A stretch of 64,000 nt of DNA from Saprospiraceae bacterium (lineage in GTDB: Bacteria; Bacteroidota; Bacteroidia; Chitinophagales; Saprospiraceae): positions 1,338,501-1,402,500 of the forward strand of contig JADJYQ010000001.1 of NCBI GenBank assembly GCA_016719615.1, written 5' to 3'. The notes under the pieces are model-generated. The model ran no database searches. It had not been told where the DNA came from and was given only the letters and a program-made list of their open reading frames with translations. Positions 46,004-54,733 of this stretch are shown piece by piece; within the stretch, counting starts at the first letter, position 1; each line of letters begins with the position of its first letter. Made by a program: the position numbers and the translations under genes.

Positions 46004-46061
46004 TGAAATACTCGCAATCATTTCATAGAATAAAATTATCTTCGGACATAAATCCTCTTGT

Positions 46062-47813
46062 ATGAAAGTTTATGTAAGTGCCATATTGATGATATTTGGT
46101 CTTGTGAGTCTCGGTTTTTCACAATCCAATTTTAGTTTATCAGATCCCAATATTCTGAATTTGCTAAAAGGAAATTTTCCAGCGGATTCTTTCGATAACA
46201 GGCTGATTTTGGCCGATGCAGAATTGCCTGCAACTCTGGTAAACCTGATTTCGATTGATTCATTAAAACAACACATTGAAGCCATAGTTTCCTTTGAAAA
46301 CAGGAATACGATCAACGATGACCCGGTCTATCCAAATAAAGGTATTCTGGCCGCACGAAATCATATCCTCAATCTGTTAAATCAATGGCGTGCGGAACCC
46401 GCTTCAACTATAATACCCGCAGAATTTTCGTTTGATTATGTCATGTGTCAGCGTTTAAGGCATACACAGGCTCTGGCAGTCATTCCGGGTACCGGTGATT
46501 TGAGAAATGAACTGGTCATCATTGAAGCCCATTTGGACAGTAGGTGCGAAGAACCTTGCGATACCAGTTGTATGGCGCAGGGCGCTGATGATAATGCGAG
46601 CGGCAGTGCACTCTTAATGGAAATGGCACGTGTCTTGAGATTTATGCATTTAAACCGTACGATCGTTCTTATTTGGTGTACGGGCGAAGAACAAGGTCTT
46701 GGGGGGTCAAGAGCTTTTGCAACATTTTGCAAACAAAACAATATTCAAATTAAAGCCGTTTTCAATAACGACATTGTGGGTGGGATAGAGTGTGGAATAA
46801 CTTCTTCTCCTCCGGGTTGTCCCGGCCCGGCATTGGTTGACAGTTTGAGGCTACGCATATTTTCTTCCGGTATTACCAACAGTATGCCTAAGAATCTAGC
46901 ACGGATGACTCGTTTATTGGTAGAAAAAAATCTGCTACCCGTCTACCCGCAAGCTCCAAAGATCGATGTGATGTACGGCGAAGATCGAACCGGTCGGGGA
47001 GGAGATCACATCCCGTTCAGAGAGCAAGGTTATACTTCAATTCGGTTTACATCTTCATATGAGAACGGTGATGGTAATCCCGATCAGCCGGGTTACGAAG
47101 ACAGGCAACACAGCACACGTGATATCTTGGGTGTCGACCGGAATGGCGACGGAAAGATGGATAGTTTTTTTGTCAATTTCAATTATATGCGCAATAATAC
47201 TTTAGTAAATGCTTTAGCTGCATGTAATGCTGCAAGCAATGTGCTGTCACCCTTTGTATTGCAACTCAGCACCAGTCCCGGAACATTGATTGCAGAAATT
47301 TTAAATCCTCTATCTGCCAGACAATTTATATTCGGATTGAGGAGAATCAATAGTGTGTATTACGATACACTTATTATTTCTGACAAGCCCATTGTGGAAA
47401 TGAAAGGATTGACTCCAACTCAATATTATATTACTGCAGCCGGTATAGATGAGTTCAATTGGATAAGCATGTTCGGTCAGGAATACAATATTCGCGTTCC
47501 TTCCCGGACAAAAGATTTGGAAGAAAGCAAACCTGTCGTTGAATTATTGCAAAATCAACCCAATCCTTTCGATGAACTGACCATGATCCCCATTATGGTG
47601 AATCAGATTTCAGCAATTAAGGAAGCTTTGTTGACCATCAATAATGATGAAGGTAGATTTATTAAAAATATTCCCTTGCATTTAAAGCAAGGAGTCAATG
47701 AAGTGCTTTACGATTATGGCTGGCATGCTTATGAATGCGGAACTTATATCTATAGCTTGTATATTAATGGAAAGAAAATCGGATCTAAAAAAATGCTGTT
47801 GTTTAATTATTGA
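46062..47813 (+). CDS. M28 family zinc peptidase with T9SS sorting domain
   Basis: A 583-residue exported aminopeptidase-like enzyme. Signal peptide (about 1-20, ending GFSQ), then an M28 domain with the zinc ligands EAHLDSR, GADDNASGSALLMEMAR, CTGEEQGLGGSRAFA (catalytic Glu-Glu), FNNDIVGG and the late DHIPFREQGY. The C-terminal 80 residues (from LLQNQPNPFDE to the final KKMLLFNY) fit a type A T9SS sorting domain, so it is probably surface-bound or secreted. Confidence 0.9.
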   Translation: MKVYVSAILMIFGLVSLGFSQSNFSLSDPNILNLLKGNFPADSFDNRLILADAELPATLVNLISIDSLKQHIEAIVSFENRNTINDDPVYPNKGILAARNHILNLLNQWRAEPASTIIPAEFSFDYVMCQRLRHTQALAVIPGTGDLRNELVIIEAHLDSRCEEPCDTSCMAQGADDNASGSALLMEMARVLRFMHLNRTIVLIWCTGEEQGLGGSRAFATFCKQNNIQIKAVFNNDIVGGIECGITSSPPGCPGPALVDSLRLRIFSSGITNSMPKNLARMTRLLVEKNLLPVYPQAPKIDVMYGEDRTGRGGDHIPFREQGYTSIRFTSSYENGDGNPDQPGYEDRQHSTRDILGVDRNGDGKMDSFFVNFNYMRNNTLVNALAACNAASNVLSPFVLQLSTSPGTLIAEILNPLSARQFIFGLRRINSVYYDTLIISDKPIVEMKGLTPTQYYITAAGIDEFNWISMFGQEYNIRVPSRTKDLEESKPVVELLQNQPNPFDELTMIPIMVNQISAIKEALLTINNDEGRFIKNIPLHLKQGVNEVLYDYGWHAYECGTYIYSLYINGKKIGSKKMLLFNY

Positions 47814-47868
47814 TTAAAGAGGAGCGCTTAATCTGACGTTAGTAAGGTGAGGAAGGAGGGATGTTGGA

Positions 47869-48193
47869 AGAAGTCTGATAGTCTGATAGTCTGTTAGGAG
47901 TATTGTAAGTGTGTAGAATTTTAACTGACTCTTGACCCTTAATTATTGACCATTGTTCCAGTCTGATGGTCTTAGTCCGTTAGTCTGTTAGTCTGCAAGG
48001 AGTATTGTAAGTGTGTAGAATTTTAACTGACTCTTGACCCTTAATTATTGACCATTGTTCCAGTCTGATAGTCTGATAGTCTGTTAGTCTGATAGTCTGT
48101 TAGTCTGCAAGGAGTATTGTAAGTGTGTAGAATTTTAACTGACTCTTGACCCTTAATTATTGACCATTGTTCCAGTCTGTTAGACTGTTAGAA
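47869..48193. repeat. Composite tandem repeat: identical 64-bp blocks joined by GTCTGWTA octamers
   Basis: Three identical 64-bp blocks (47897-47960, 47999-48062, 48111-48174), each starting GGAGTATTGTAAGTG and ending GACCATTGTTCCA, are separated by arrays of an 8-bp unit GTCTGATA/GTCTGTTA of varying copy number. Spacing between block starts is 102 and 112 bp. There is no ORF. It resembles a minisatellite, not a CRISPR array. Confidence 0.85.
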
Positions 48194-48288
48194 AACAACA
48201 CGCACTAACGAATGTTCGTTCAACAATAATACAATTATTTTCAATTTGTTTTTGTAACTTGACTTATTCAAAGAATATTGCTTTGTGC

Positions 48289-48336
48289 TCCCGACATCAT
48301 TAAGTTATTATCAATAAAAGGCTTCTTCTGTCGGGA
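48289..48336. repeat. Inverted pair TCCCGACA ... TGTCGGGA, copy 1
   Basis: TCCCGACA (48289-48296) and its exact reverse complement TGTCGGGA (48329-48336) flank 32 bp. The same arms recur at 48611-48659. Confidence 0.55.
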
Positions 48337-48371
48337 TAACAATTGACTATTAACTCTTGACAAATGTTCAT

Positions 48372-48460
48372 GTTCCGTAGGGACAAAATATTGGTAAAAA
48401 AAAGGTAACAACGCTCCACAGCGTGCCGTAGGTACGCTACAGTATCTTGGGTAGTAAAAT
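48372..48460 (+). repeat. REP-like element: two GTA-triloop hairpins
   Basis: GTTCCGTAGGGAC (48372-48384) and GCGTGCCGTAGGTACGC (48421-48437) both form short hairpins with a CC-GTA-GG core and triloop GTA. Each is followed by a similar A/T-rich tail (ATATTGGTAAAAA and GTATCTTGGGTAGTAAAA). This resembles dispersed REP-type repeats of Bacteroidota chromosomes. Confidence 0.55.
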
Positions 48461-48540
48461 GCTAATAACTAAACGGATTACAGCATTAAGTTATTCAGAA
48501 ACATCAATCTTAAATCCCCATAATTATTTCTGCAAACACA

Positions 48541-48608
48541 TTGCTCCATAATCTTTACTCCATACTACATAATCCATACTCTATACTCCATAATCTATAC
48601 TCCATCCT
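48541..48608. repeat. Degenerate microsatellite of CTCCATA-type units
   Basis: Repeated variants of CTCCATAATCTATA and CATACTCTATA follow one another without an ORF. Part of the 0.9-kb repeat field between the M28 peptidase and fhs. Confidence 0.6.
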
Positions 48609-48610
48609 CC

Positions 48611-48659
48611 TCCCGACATAATCATCTCCATTTTATTGAACATGATCTTCATGTCGGGA
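48611..48659. repeat. Inverted pair TCCCGACAT ... ATGTCGGGA, copy 2
   Basis: A 9-bp perfect inverted repeat (48611-48619 with 48651-48659), with additional inner ATCAT/ATGAT complementarity. Its arms match those of the copy at 48289-48336. Confidence 0.55.
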
Positions 48660-48722
48660 CTCCATCATCTTTGCACTTTTTTGCAAAATCACCGGTCTCA
48701 AATACTGAATTTCTGTCATCCA

Positions 48723-50408
48723 TTAAAACAATCCACTGATCACTCCGTTCGCATCAATATCTATTTTTTCTGCAGACGGTTCATCAGGTAAACCTGGCAT
48801 CCGCATCATTTCTCCGGTGATGGGTACGATAAATCCTGCACCGGCAGCAATTTCGATTTGTCTCACAGTTAAAGTAAAATTGGTAGGACGACCAATGAGA
48901 TCTGGATTGTCAGATAGTGATTTTTGTGTTTTAGCAATGCAAATAGGAAGATGATTCAAATTTAAACTTTCAATTTTTTTCAAATCTGCTTTGGCTTCTA
49001 CACTGTATTCTACTTTAGAGGCGCCATATATTTTGCGCGCGACTGCTTCAATTTTATCAATAGGGTGCCAGGAGTTGTCGTAACATGGAATAAAAGGACT
49101 GGTCCAGGATTCTGCAAGAGCGGCGACTTTTTCTGCAAGTTCGAGTGCGCCTTCTCCGCCCTTGGCCCAGACTTCAGAGAATACTGCTTGTACTCCTAAT
49201 TTTTCACAGGAAGTTTTAATGGTTTGTAATTCTTCATCAGTATCAGCTGTAAACCGATTGATAGCAACAATCGCAGGTAAGCCAAATTGTTTTGCATTTT
49301 CCAAATGTTTTTCTAAATTTTCACAGCCTTTGCTCACGGCCGCTGCATCCGGTTCTGAAAGCTTTTTCAAAGACTTGCCACCATGATATTTTAATGCACG
49401 AACTGTAGCAACGATGACAACAGCATTCGGAGAAATTCCTGCAGTTCTACATTTAATATCTAAAAATTTTTCTGCGCCTAAATCAAATCCAAATCCAGCT
49501 TCAGTGACAACATAATCAGATAAGGACATACCTAGTTTTGTTGCAACAATGGTATTGGTTCCCTGTGCAATATTTGCAAATGGGCCTCCATGTATGATGG
49601 CTGGATTGCCTTCAAGTGTTTGTACTAAATTGGGTTTGATGGCGTCTTTTAAAAGAGCAGCCATAGCACCTTCTGCTTTGAGATCTCTTGCATAGATGGG
49701 TTTTCGATCCCAGGTAAATCCTATAAAAATATTTCCCATCCTTGTTTTTAAATCCATGAGGTCTTTAGCCAAACAAAGGATAGCCATAATCTCTGAGGCT
49801 GCTGTAATATCGAAGCCAGTTTCGCGCGGAATGCCATTTCCGGTACCTCCTAATCCAATCGTAATCTTTCGCAACGAACGATCGTTCATATCCATCACTC
49901 GTTTCCAGGATATGGTTCTTGGATCAAGTCCGAGGCCGTATTTCTTATTTTGAAGATTGTTGTCGATGAGCGCCGCAAGCAGATTATGTGCTTTTTCTAC
50001 AGCCGAAAAGTCTCCTGTAAAATGCAGGTTAATATCTTCCATCGGCAAAACTTGTGACCATCCACCTCCAGTAGCACCGCCTTTGATTCCAAATACAGGT
50101 CCTAATGATGGTTCTCTAAGGACTACAGTGGTCTTTTTACCAAGTTTATTAAGTCCTTCGGCCAGTCCTATAGAGGTTGTTGTTTTACCTTCACCTGCTG
50201 GTGTTGGCGATATAGCAGATACCAATATGAGTTTGCATTTCTTGAGTTTCTGTTCGTCGATAAGCTCCAAAGGAAGTTTTGCTTTGTAGGAGCCGTATAA
50301 TTGGAGCTGATCCTCATTCAGTTCTAACTTTTGAGCTATTTTTACGATTCCAACGAGCTTTACTGATTGAGCAATATCGATATCAGAGGGGACTTTAACT
50401 TGATTCAT
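48723..50408 (-). CDS. fhs: Formate-tetrahydrofolate ligase
   Basis: Makes 10-formyltetrahydrofolate from formate, THF and ATP. The 561-residue protein has the P-loop-like SPTPAGEGKTTTSIGLAEGL, VLREPSLGPVFGIKGGA, the THF region and late EMMRMPGLPDEP. Family length is 555-560. It provides one-carbon units for purines, of which purM and purB are in this window. Divergent from the PD40 lipoprotein across 18 bp. Confidence 0.97.
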   Translation of the reverse strand: MNQVKVPSDIDIAQSVKLVGIVKIAQKLELNEDQLQLYGSYKAKLPLELIDEQKLKKCKLILVSAISPTPAGEGKTTTSIGLAEGLNKLGKKTTVVLREPSLGPVFGIKGGATGGGWSQVLPMEDINLHFTGDFSAVEKAHNLLAALIDNNLQNKKYGLGLDPRTISWKRVMDMNDRSLRKITIGLGGTGNGIPRETGFDITAASEIMAILCLAKDLMDLKTRMGNIFIGFTWDRKPIYARDLKAEGAMAALLKDAIKPNLVQTLEGNPAIIHGGPFANIAQGTNTIVATKLGMSLSDYVVTEAGFGFDLGAEKFLDIKCRTAGISPNAVVIVATVRALKYHGGKSLKKLSEPDAAAVSKGCENLEKHLENAKQFGLPAIVAINRFTADTDEELQTIKTSCEKLGVQAVFSEVWAKGGEGALELAEKVAALAESWTSPFIPCYDNSWHPIDKIEAVARKIYGASKVEYSVEAKADLKKIESLNLNHLPICIAKTQKSLSDNPDLIGRPTNFTLTVRQIEIAAGAGFIVPITGEMMRMPGLPDEPSAEKIDIDANGVISGLF

Positions 50409-50426
50409 GATTTAAGATTCAGAAAT

Positions 50427-51547
50427 ATGCATATATCAAAAATTACACCAATTGTTCTTTTGGGCATTTTTTTCTTTGCCAGCTGCAAACCAAAGGAAGA
50501 ACAAAAGCAAGCAGAGAGTACCCCTGCTACTACAGCAATGGATACTGGACGCATTCATTATCCGGAAGAAATTCATCTTAAAAATGTGAAACAATTGACA
50601 TTTGGAGGAAATAATGCGGAAGCCTATTGGAGTTCTGATGGACAAATGCTGGTCTTCCAGTCAGATAATGCAGCATGGGGCGTTTCCTGCGATCAGATCT
50701 TTGTTTTTAATCCTCATACAGACGACCTTTCAAAAAATCCTCCGAAAAGAATTTCTTTGCGAGACGGCCGCACGACCTGTGCTTATTTTATGCCAGGAGA
50801 TAGTCTGATCATTTTTGCATCCACGCATTCTGATACCATTGGCTGTCCGCACGTTCCTGATCGAAAAAAGGGGGGGAAGTATGTTTGGCCTATTTATAAA
50901 ACTTATGACATTTATGCGGCAGATTTGAAGGGTAATCTTAAGATTCAATTTACCAATATTGAAGGATATGACGCCGAACCAACGGTCTCCCCAAAAGGCA
51001 ATAAAATAGTGTATACCGCACTCCGGCAAGGAGATCTGAACTTATGGACCATGGATATCAGCGGCAAAAATAAAAAGCAGGTGACCTTTCTTCCCGGCTA
51101 TGATGGGGGCGCGTTCTTCTCGCCTGATGGGAACTCTCTTGTGTTTCGCGCATCAAGACCACCTACTTCTGAAAAGCGGATGGAATATTACAATTTATTA
51201 GCTCAGGGTCTGGTGGAACCAACTGAAATGGAAATTTTTACCTGCAACATAGATGGAAGTAATTACAAACAGATTACAAAACTCGGGAAAGCCAATTGGG
51301 CGCCCTTTTACCATCCTTCAGGTAAAAAGATCATTTTTTCTTCAAATCACGCAAGCGATAGGGGATTCCAATTTAATTTATACATGATCAATGTGGATGG
51401 TAAGGGTCTTGAAAAAATTACTTTCGATCCGATTTTTGATTCTTTTCCTATGTTTTCACCGGATGGTAAAAAATTGTTTGGTCATCCAATAGAAATAATG
51501 GCGGTACTCATGATACCAACTTATTTATGGCTGATTGGGTAGAATAA
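50427..51547 (+). CDS. PD40/TolB-like beta-propeller lipoprotein, frameshifted near its end
   Basis: A lipoprotein (signal ending FFASC) with TolB/PD40 propeller repeats, e.g. AYWSSDGQMLVFQS, AEPTVSPKGNKIVYTA, GAFFSPDGNSLVFRAS and ANWAPFYHPSGKKIIFSS. The open frame ends at 51542 with an unlike tail. Adding one A in the A6 run (51468-51473) restores KKIVWSSNRNNGGTHDTNL and FMADWVE to a TAA at 51547, the expected last propeller blade. Repaired length is about 373. An in-frame ATG at 50367 lies within the divergent fhs gene and was not used. Binding partner unknown. Confidence 0.85.
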
Positions 51548-51577
51548 TTTTTTTCTAAAATTGAAAACGGACTGATT

Positions 51578-51925
51578 TTAATTTAGATGATCTATATCAA
51601 ATAACATTCCTTTTTTGGCATCATAGCTGGCCACTCCGGATTGAAGATATAGTTCCTTCTTATAGGGGAATTCTCTGGCATCAATGATATAAACTTTACA
51701 ACCAATTGCTTTTTGCAATTCTTCATTGCGCTCTTTCCAGCAAAAAGCCAACTCTTCTGTTGTTTCTTCGTAGTCTTTTTTCCACTTATTGGTAAACATC
51801 ACTTCCAGGTAAATGATTCCATTTCTGAAATTTACCAAACGGCTACACAAACCATGGTTTATTCTATAGACTACATCTGATTTTAAAAGATGCTTGCGAT
51901 TGATTTCTTTTAAGTTGATTGCCAT
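51578..51925 (-). CDS. Hypothetical protein
   Basis: A soluble 115-residue protein from ATG 51925 (an alternative start at 51955 adds ten cysteine-containing residues). It has mixed helix/strand character with many Lys and Glu (KDYEETTEELAFCWKERNEELQKAI) and no signal, membrane segment or known motif. Not recognised. It lies between the PD40 gene (convergent) and an AT-rich gap. Confidence 0.5.
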   Translation of the reverse strand: MAINLKEINRKHLLKSDVVYRINHGLCSRLVNFRNGIIYLEVMFTNKWKKDYEETTEELAFCWKERNEELQKAIGCKVYIIDAREFPYKKELYLQSGVASYDAKKGMLFDIDHLN

Positions 51926-52078
51926 GGCAATGCATGCACATAAATTGTGCCACATTTAGCAAGAAAATAAAATTTCATAAAATTATTGTATGTATTTAAT
52001 TGATTAACAATTAAATACGAATAAGTATAATAACTAATATGTAAAAAAGAAGTAAAATAAGAGGCTAAAAACTTTCAC

Positions 52079-53161
52079 CTAAAATTTAAGAACCCGGATT
52101 CTTTGGAAGACCTGATGTCGATGACTTAGCACAAGTGTATAATATCCTTTGGGTAAATCTGCTAATGGAAGTTCTGCTTTTGCATGGAGTTGGGATTCAA
52201 TATTACGCTCAAATTTGAGTTGTCCATTTAAATCAAACAACTGAATATTCAATTCTTGTTTTGATATGTTTGAATTCAAATATAAATTTTGTTGAAATGG
52301 ATTTGGATAAATAATTTGCTCGGCACTTTCAGAAGTACTCACATGAGTTACCGGAAAACATTCAGCATTAGCTGCACAATAACACCTTCTTGCCAAACTG
52401 CAATCCAGCACAAATGGATTTGGTTTTTGATCTTGAAATTGGGCTATTTGCTGACTTCGATTCCATTCCAATGAATCAACGGGATCCTGTAAATGCCAGG
52501 AACACAAAATGGGTTTCATGTTTTCGAAAAAAGATACATCTGCCTGCAACTCATACATCGTAAAGAAATAAAAGATGGCTCTAGCTACATTGCCTTTATG
52601 ATCTTCTCTGGGTTCAAACAAGCCGGAAATGGATTCACTAAATTCGTTTTTGTTGGTGCCGGGAACAAAGCTTTGTGAGATAGATTTATAAAACCATTTG
52701 TTTGTCTTTGGATCATCTATTTCTCCGAAAGGATAATTACTTCGGGCTTCATTTACAGCTGCACGAGATGGAAACAAATGATGCATATCTGATTTGGCAT
52801 TTCCGTTTTCTGCACCTTTGCTTTGTGGGAATGTATGCTCGCAATTGATGCCATTGTCATTTCCGTTTTTTGATAGATATCCTATCGGATCTGAATATTG
52901 CGGATCAAGATAAAGTGCGTGTTTGGTATAGACGCATTCTACAGTATCTTTTATATTGTAGATTTCGGTATACATTTTTACACGTGCATTTGCATAATCG
53001 AGTACAGTAGCAGGTTTGAAGGAAGAGACCAGTTTTTGAATTAATAAATAACCACTATCTGTTGGAAAGAGTTTTTGTTGTTGGTATTGCCCATTTACAG
53101 TTTGACTCCACATCAAAGTAGAGACCAATAACAAAATAAGACTTGCCTTTTGCGAAATCAT
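52079..53161 (-). CDS. Endonuclease I (EndA/NucM family), T9SS-exported
   Basis: A 360-residue secreted nuclease. Signal peptide (about 1-24, ending VNGQ), then the endonuclease I domain: GINCEHTFPQS with the catalytic His, KSDMHHLFPSRAAVNEARSN, YPFGEI and DHKGNVARAIFYF. The C-terminal 80 residues (YPNPFQQNLYL to GYYTLVLSHRHQVF) form a T9SS type A sorting domain. It degrades extracellular DNA non-specifically, consistent with nucleotide or phosphate scavenging elsewhere in the window. Confidence 0.93.
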   Translation of the reverse strand: MISQKASLILLLVSTLMWSQTVNGQYQQQKLFPTDSGYLLIQKLVSSFKPATVLDYANARVKMYTEIYNIKDTVECVYTKHALYLDPQYSDPIGYLSKNGNDNGINCEHTFPQSKGAENGNAKSDMHHLFPSRAAVNEARSNYPFGEIDDPKTNKWFYKSISQSFVPGTNKNEFSESISGLFEPREDHKGNVARAIFYFFTMYELQADVSFFENMKPILCSWHLQDPVDSLEWNRSQQIAQFQDQKPNPFVLDCSLARRCYCAANAECFPVTHVSTSESAEQIIYPNPFQQNLYLNSNISKQELNIQLFDLNGQLKFERNIESQLHAKAELPLADLPKGYYTLVLSHRHQVFQRIRVLKF

Positions 53162-53198
53162 CGTGTAAATATCGGAATTTTACCTGGATATTTGCCTT

Positions 53199-53540
53199 AT
53201 GCATATTGAAGATTTTAGATTGTATTGTCTGAACAAATCATTTGTGACTGAAGAGTTTCCTTTTGGACCAGAAACATTGGTGTATAAAGTAAAAGGTAAA
53301 ATCTTTGCAATCACTGGATTGAATGAAGTAAGTCTAAAGGTCAATCTGAAATGTGATCCGGAAAAAGCCATTTTACTCAGAGAAAATCATATGGAAGTAC
53401 AACCGGGTTACCACATGAATAAAAAACACTGGAATACGATAGATTTTGAACGGAATCTCTCTTCGAAAATCCTAAAGGAACTTTTAGATCACTCGTATCA
53501 ATTGGTGGCCGCATCTCTGCCTGTAAAAGATAGATTTTAA
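53199..53540 (+). CDS. MmcQ/YjbR family protein
   Basis: A 113-residue protein of the MmcQ/YjbR double-wing family: CLNKSFVTEEFPFGPETLVYKV, KGKIFAITG, CDPEKAILLRE and the late PGYHMNKKHWNTIDF. These are DNA-binding-like folds with no proven function. Its stop overlaps the oxidoreductase start by one base (TAATG). Confidence 0.85.
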   Translation: MHIEDFRLYCLNKSFVTEEFPFGPETLVYKVKGKIFAITGLNEVSLKVNLKCDPEKAILLRENHMEVQPGYHMNKKHWNTIDFERNLSSKILKELLDHSYQLVAASLPVKDRF

Positions 53541-54601
53541 TGAGCGCTACAGATTATTTGATCGTCGGTGGCGGAATTGCAGGTTTGGTGTTAGCAGAAT
53601 CATTTGAGCAATCAGCTCAGGATTTCCTCTTGGTAGACGCTCCACTTCCCGGTAAGGCAACTGCCGTCAGTGCCGGGATGATTAATCCGGTCACAGGTAT
53701 GCGTTTTGTTTTGAGTTGGAATTATACACAATTGGAGGCCGATTTTTTAGAGTTTTATAAGAGGCTTGAAAATAAATATAAGATTCAATTGTTGTTTGAA
53801 CATCCAATCTATCAACGCTTATATTTGGAAATGGACTGTAATGCATGGATGGCAAGGTTGGCAGATCCTTATTATGAACCCTATCTATCAAAAGTCGTAC
53901 GGAAGTTGCCGGCAAATATTGAATCTTTAAAAATGAACAACTACGGTAAAATTGAGAAAGCTTATCGATTACATACAGATACCTTACTAACAGTTGTTAG
54001 GAAGTCATTAAATGATTCCGGTAAATTCAGAAACGTAGTTTTTGAGGAGCATGATTTGAAGATCTCCGAAAAACAATTGCAGTGGCGGGATGTTGCCATA
54101 CATAAGGCGATCATCTTTGCCGAAGGATTTAGGATCAGGGATAATTCATATTTCAATAAAATTCCTCTCATGCCCTTGAAAGGGGATTGCATCATCTTTT
54201 ATGCAAAAGACTTAAATTGGAATTTTGTACTTAAAGATGCTTATTCCATCATCCCACTTGGCGATCACCAATATTGGTGCGGTTCAAATTTTGAAATGAA
54301 TGAACTCTCAGTTGAAATAAATCAGAAAGAAATTCAACAGCAATATGAGTTTTTAAAAAATGTGATACCCGTCGAATTTCAAATGCTATCAATGCAGACA
54401 GGTATTCGGCCTGCGGTTAAAGACAGAAGACCAGTTTTAGGCAAACACCCCGGGGATCCGCGATTAATAGTATTTAATGGTCTGGGTACCAAAGGTGCTT
54501 CATTGGCTCCTTATTGTGCAAAGGTTTTAAGCCAAATGTTATTTGCAGCCGCAGAAATTCCTAAAGAATTGTCGGTTGCGAGATTTTCCAAATATTTTTA
54601 A
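53540..54601 (+). CDS. FAD-dependent oxidoreductase (DAO family)
   Basis: A 353-residue flavoprotein of the D-amino-acid oxidase fold: N-terminal dinucleotide-binding LIVGGGIAGLVLAESF (residues about 6-21), a GMINPVTG block after it, and C-terminal RPAVKDRRPVLG with FNGLGTKGASLAPY (substrate/FAD-side loop). Glycine oxidase and similar amine oxidases share this layout, but the substrate is unclear. Translationally coupled to the YjbR gene (TAATG). Confidence 0.83.
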   Translation: MSATDYLIVGGGIAGLVLAESFEQSAQDFLLVDAPLPGKATAVSAGMINPVTGMRFVLSWNYTQLEADFLEFYKRLENKYKIQLLFEHPIYQRLYLEMDCNAWMARLADPYYEPYLSKVVRKLPANIESLKMNNYGKIEKAYRLHTDTLLTVVRKSLNDSGKFRNVVFEEHDLKISEKQLQWRDVAIHKAIIFAEGFRIRDNSYFNKIPLMPLKGDCIIFYAKDLNWNFVLKDAYSIIPLGDHQYWCGSNFEMNELSVEINQKEIQQQYEFLKNVIPVEFQMLSMQTGIRPAVKDRRPVLGKHPGDPRLIVFNGLGTKGASLAPYCAKVLSQMLFAAAEIPKELSVARFSKYF

Positions 54602-54704
54602 ATTCTTTGATCATATCCTTTGAGTTCAAGTTGGTATGTGCCAATGCTTTAGTTCTTTGCTTTTTATTGGCTTAAAATAGTCTTCCTGAATAACTGTTTT
54701 AGTT

Positions 54705-54712
54705 TATTTTTG
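54705..54712 (+). promoter_or_regulatory. -7 element of the pnt operon promoter
   Basis: TATTTTTG followed by CACC, 21 bp before the pntA ATG at 54734. Matches TAnnTTTG; no TTTG at -33. Confidence 0.45.
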
Positions 54713-54733
54713 CACCTTCAAAAAATTAAAGAA

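Larger units (their letters stand above)
47814..48722. other. 0.9-kb gene-free repeat field
   Basis: No coding region or RNA gene is supported. The stretch is a patchwork of the composite 64-bp/octamer repeat, two TCCCGACA inverted pairs, a REP-like hairpin element, and a CTCCATA microsatellite, listed separately. Confidence 0.7.

Noticed and set aside
47869..48193. Possible CRISPR array
   Set aside because: Repeats are 64 bp, identical, only three copies, and the 'spacers' are themselves microsatellite octamers, not unique sequences; no cas genes are near.
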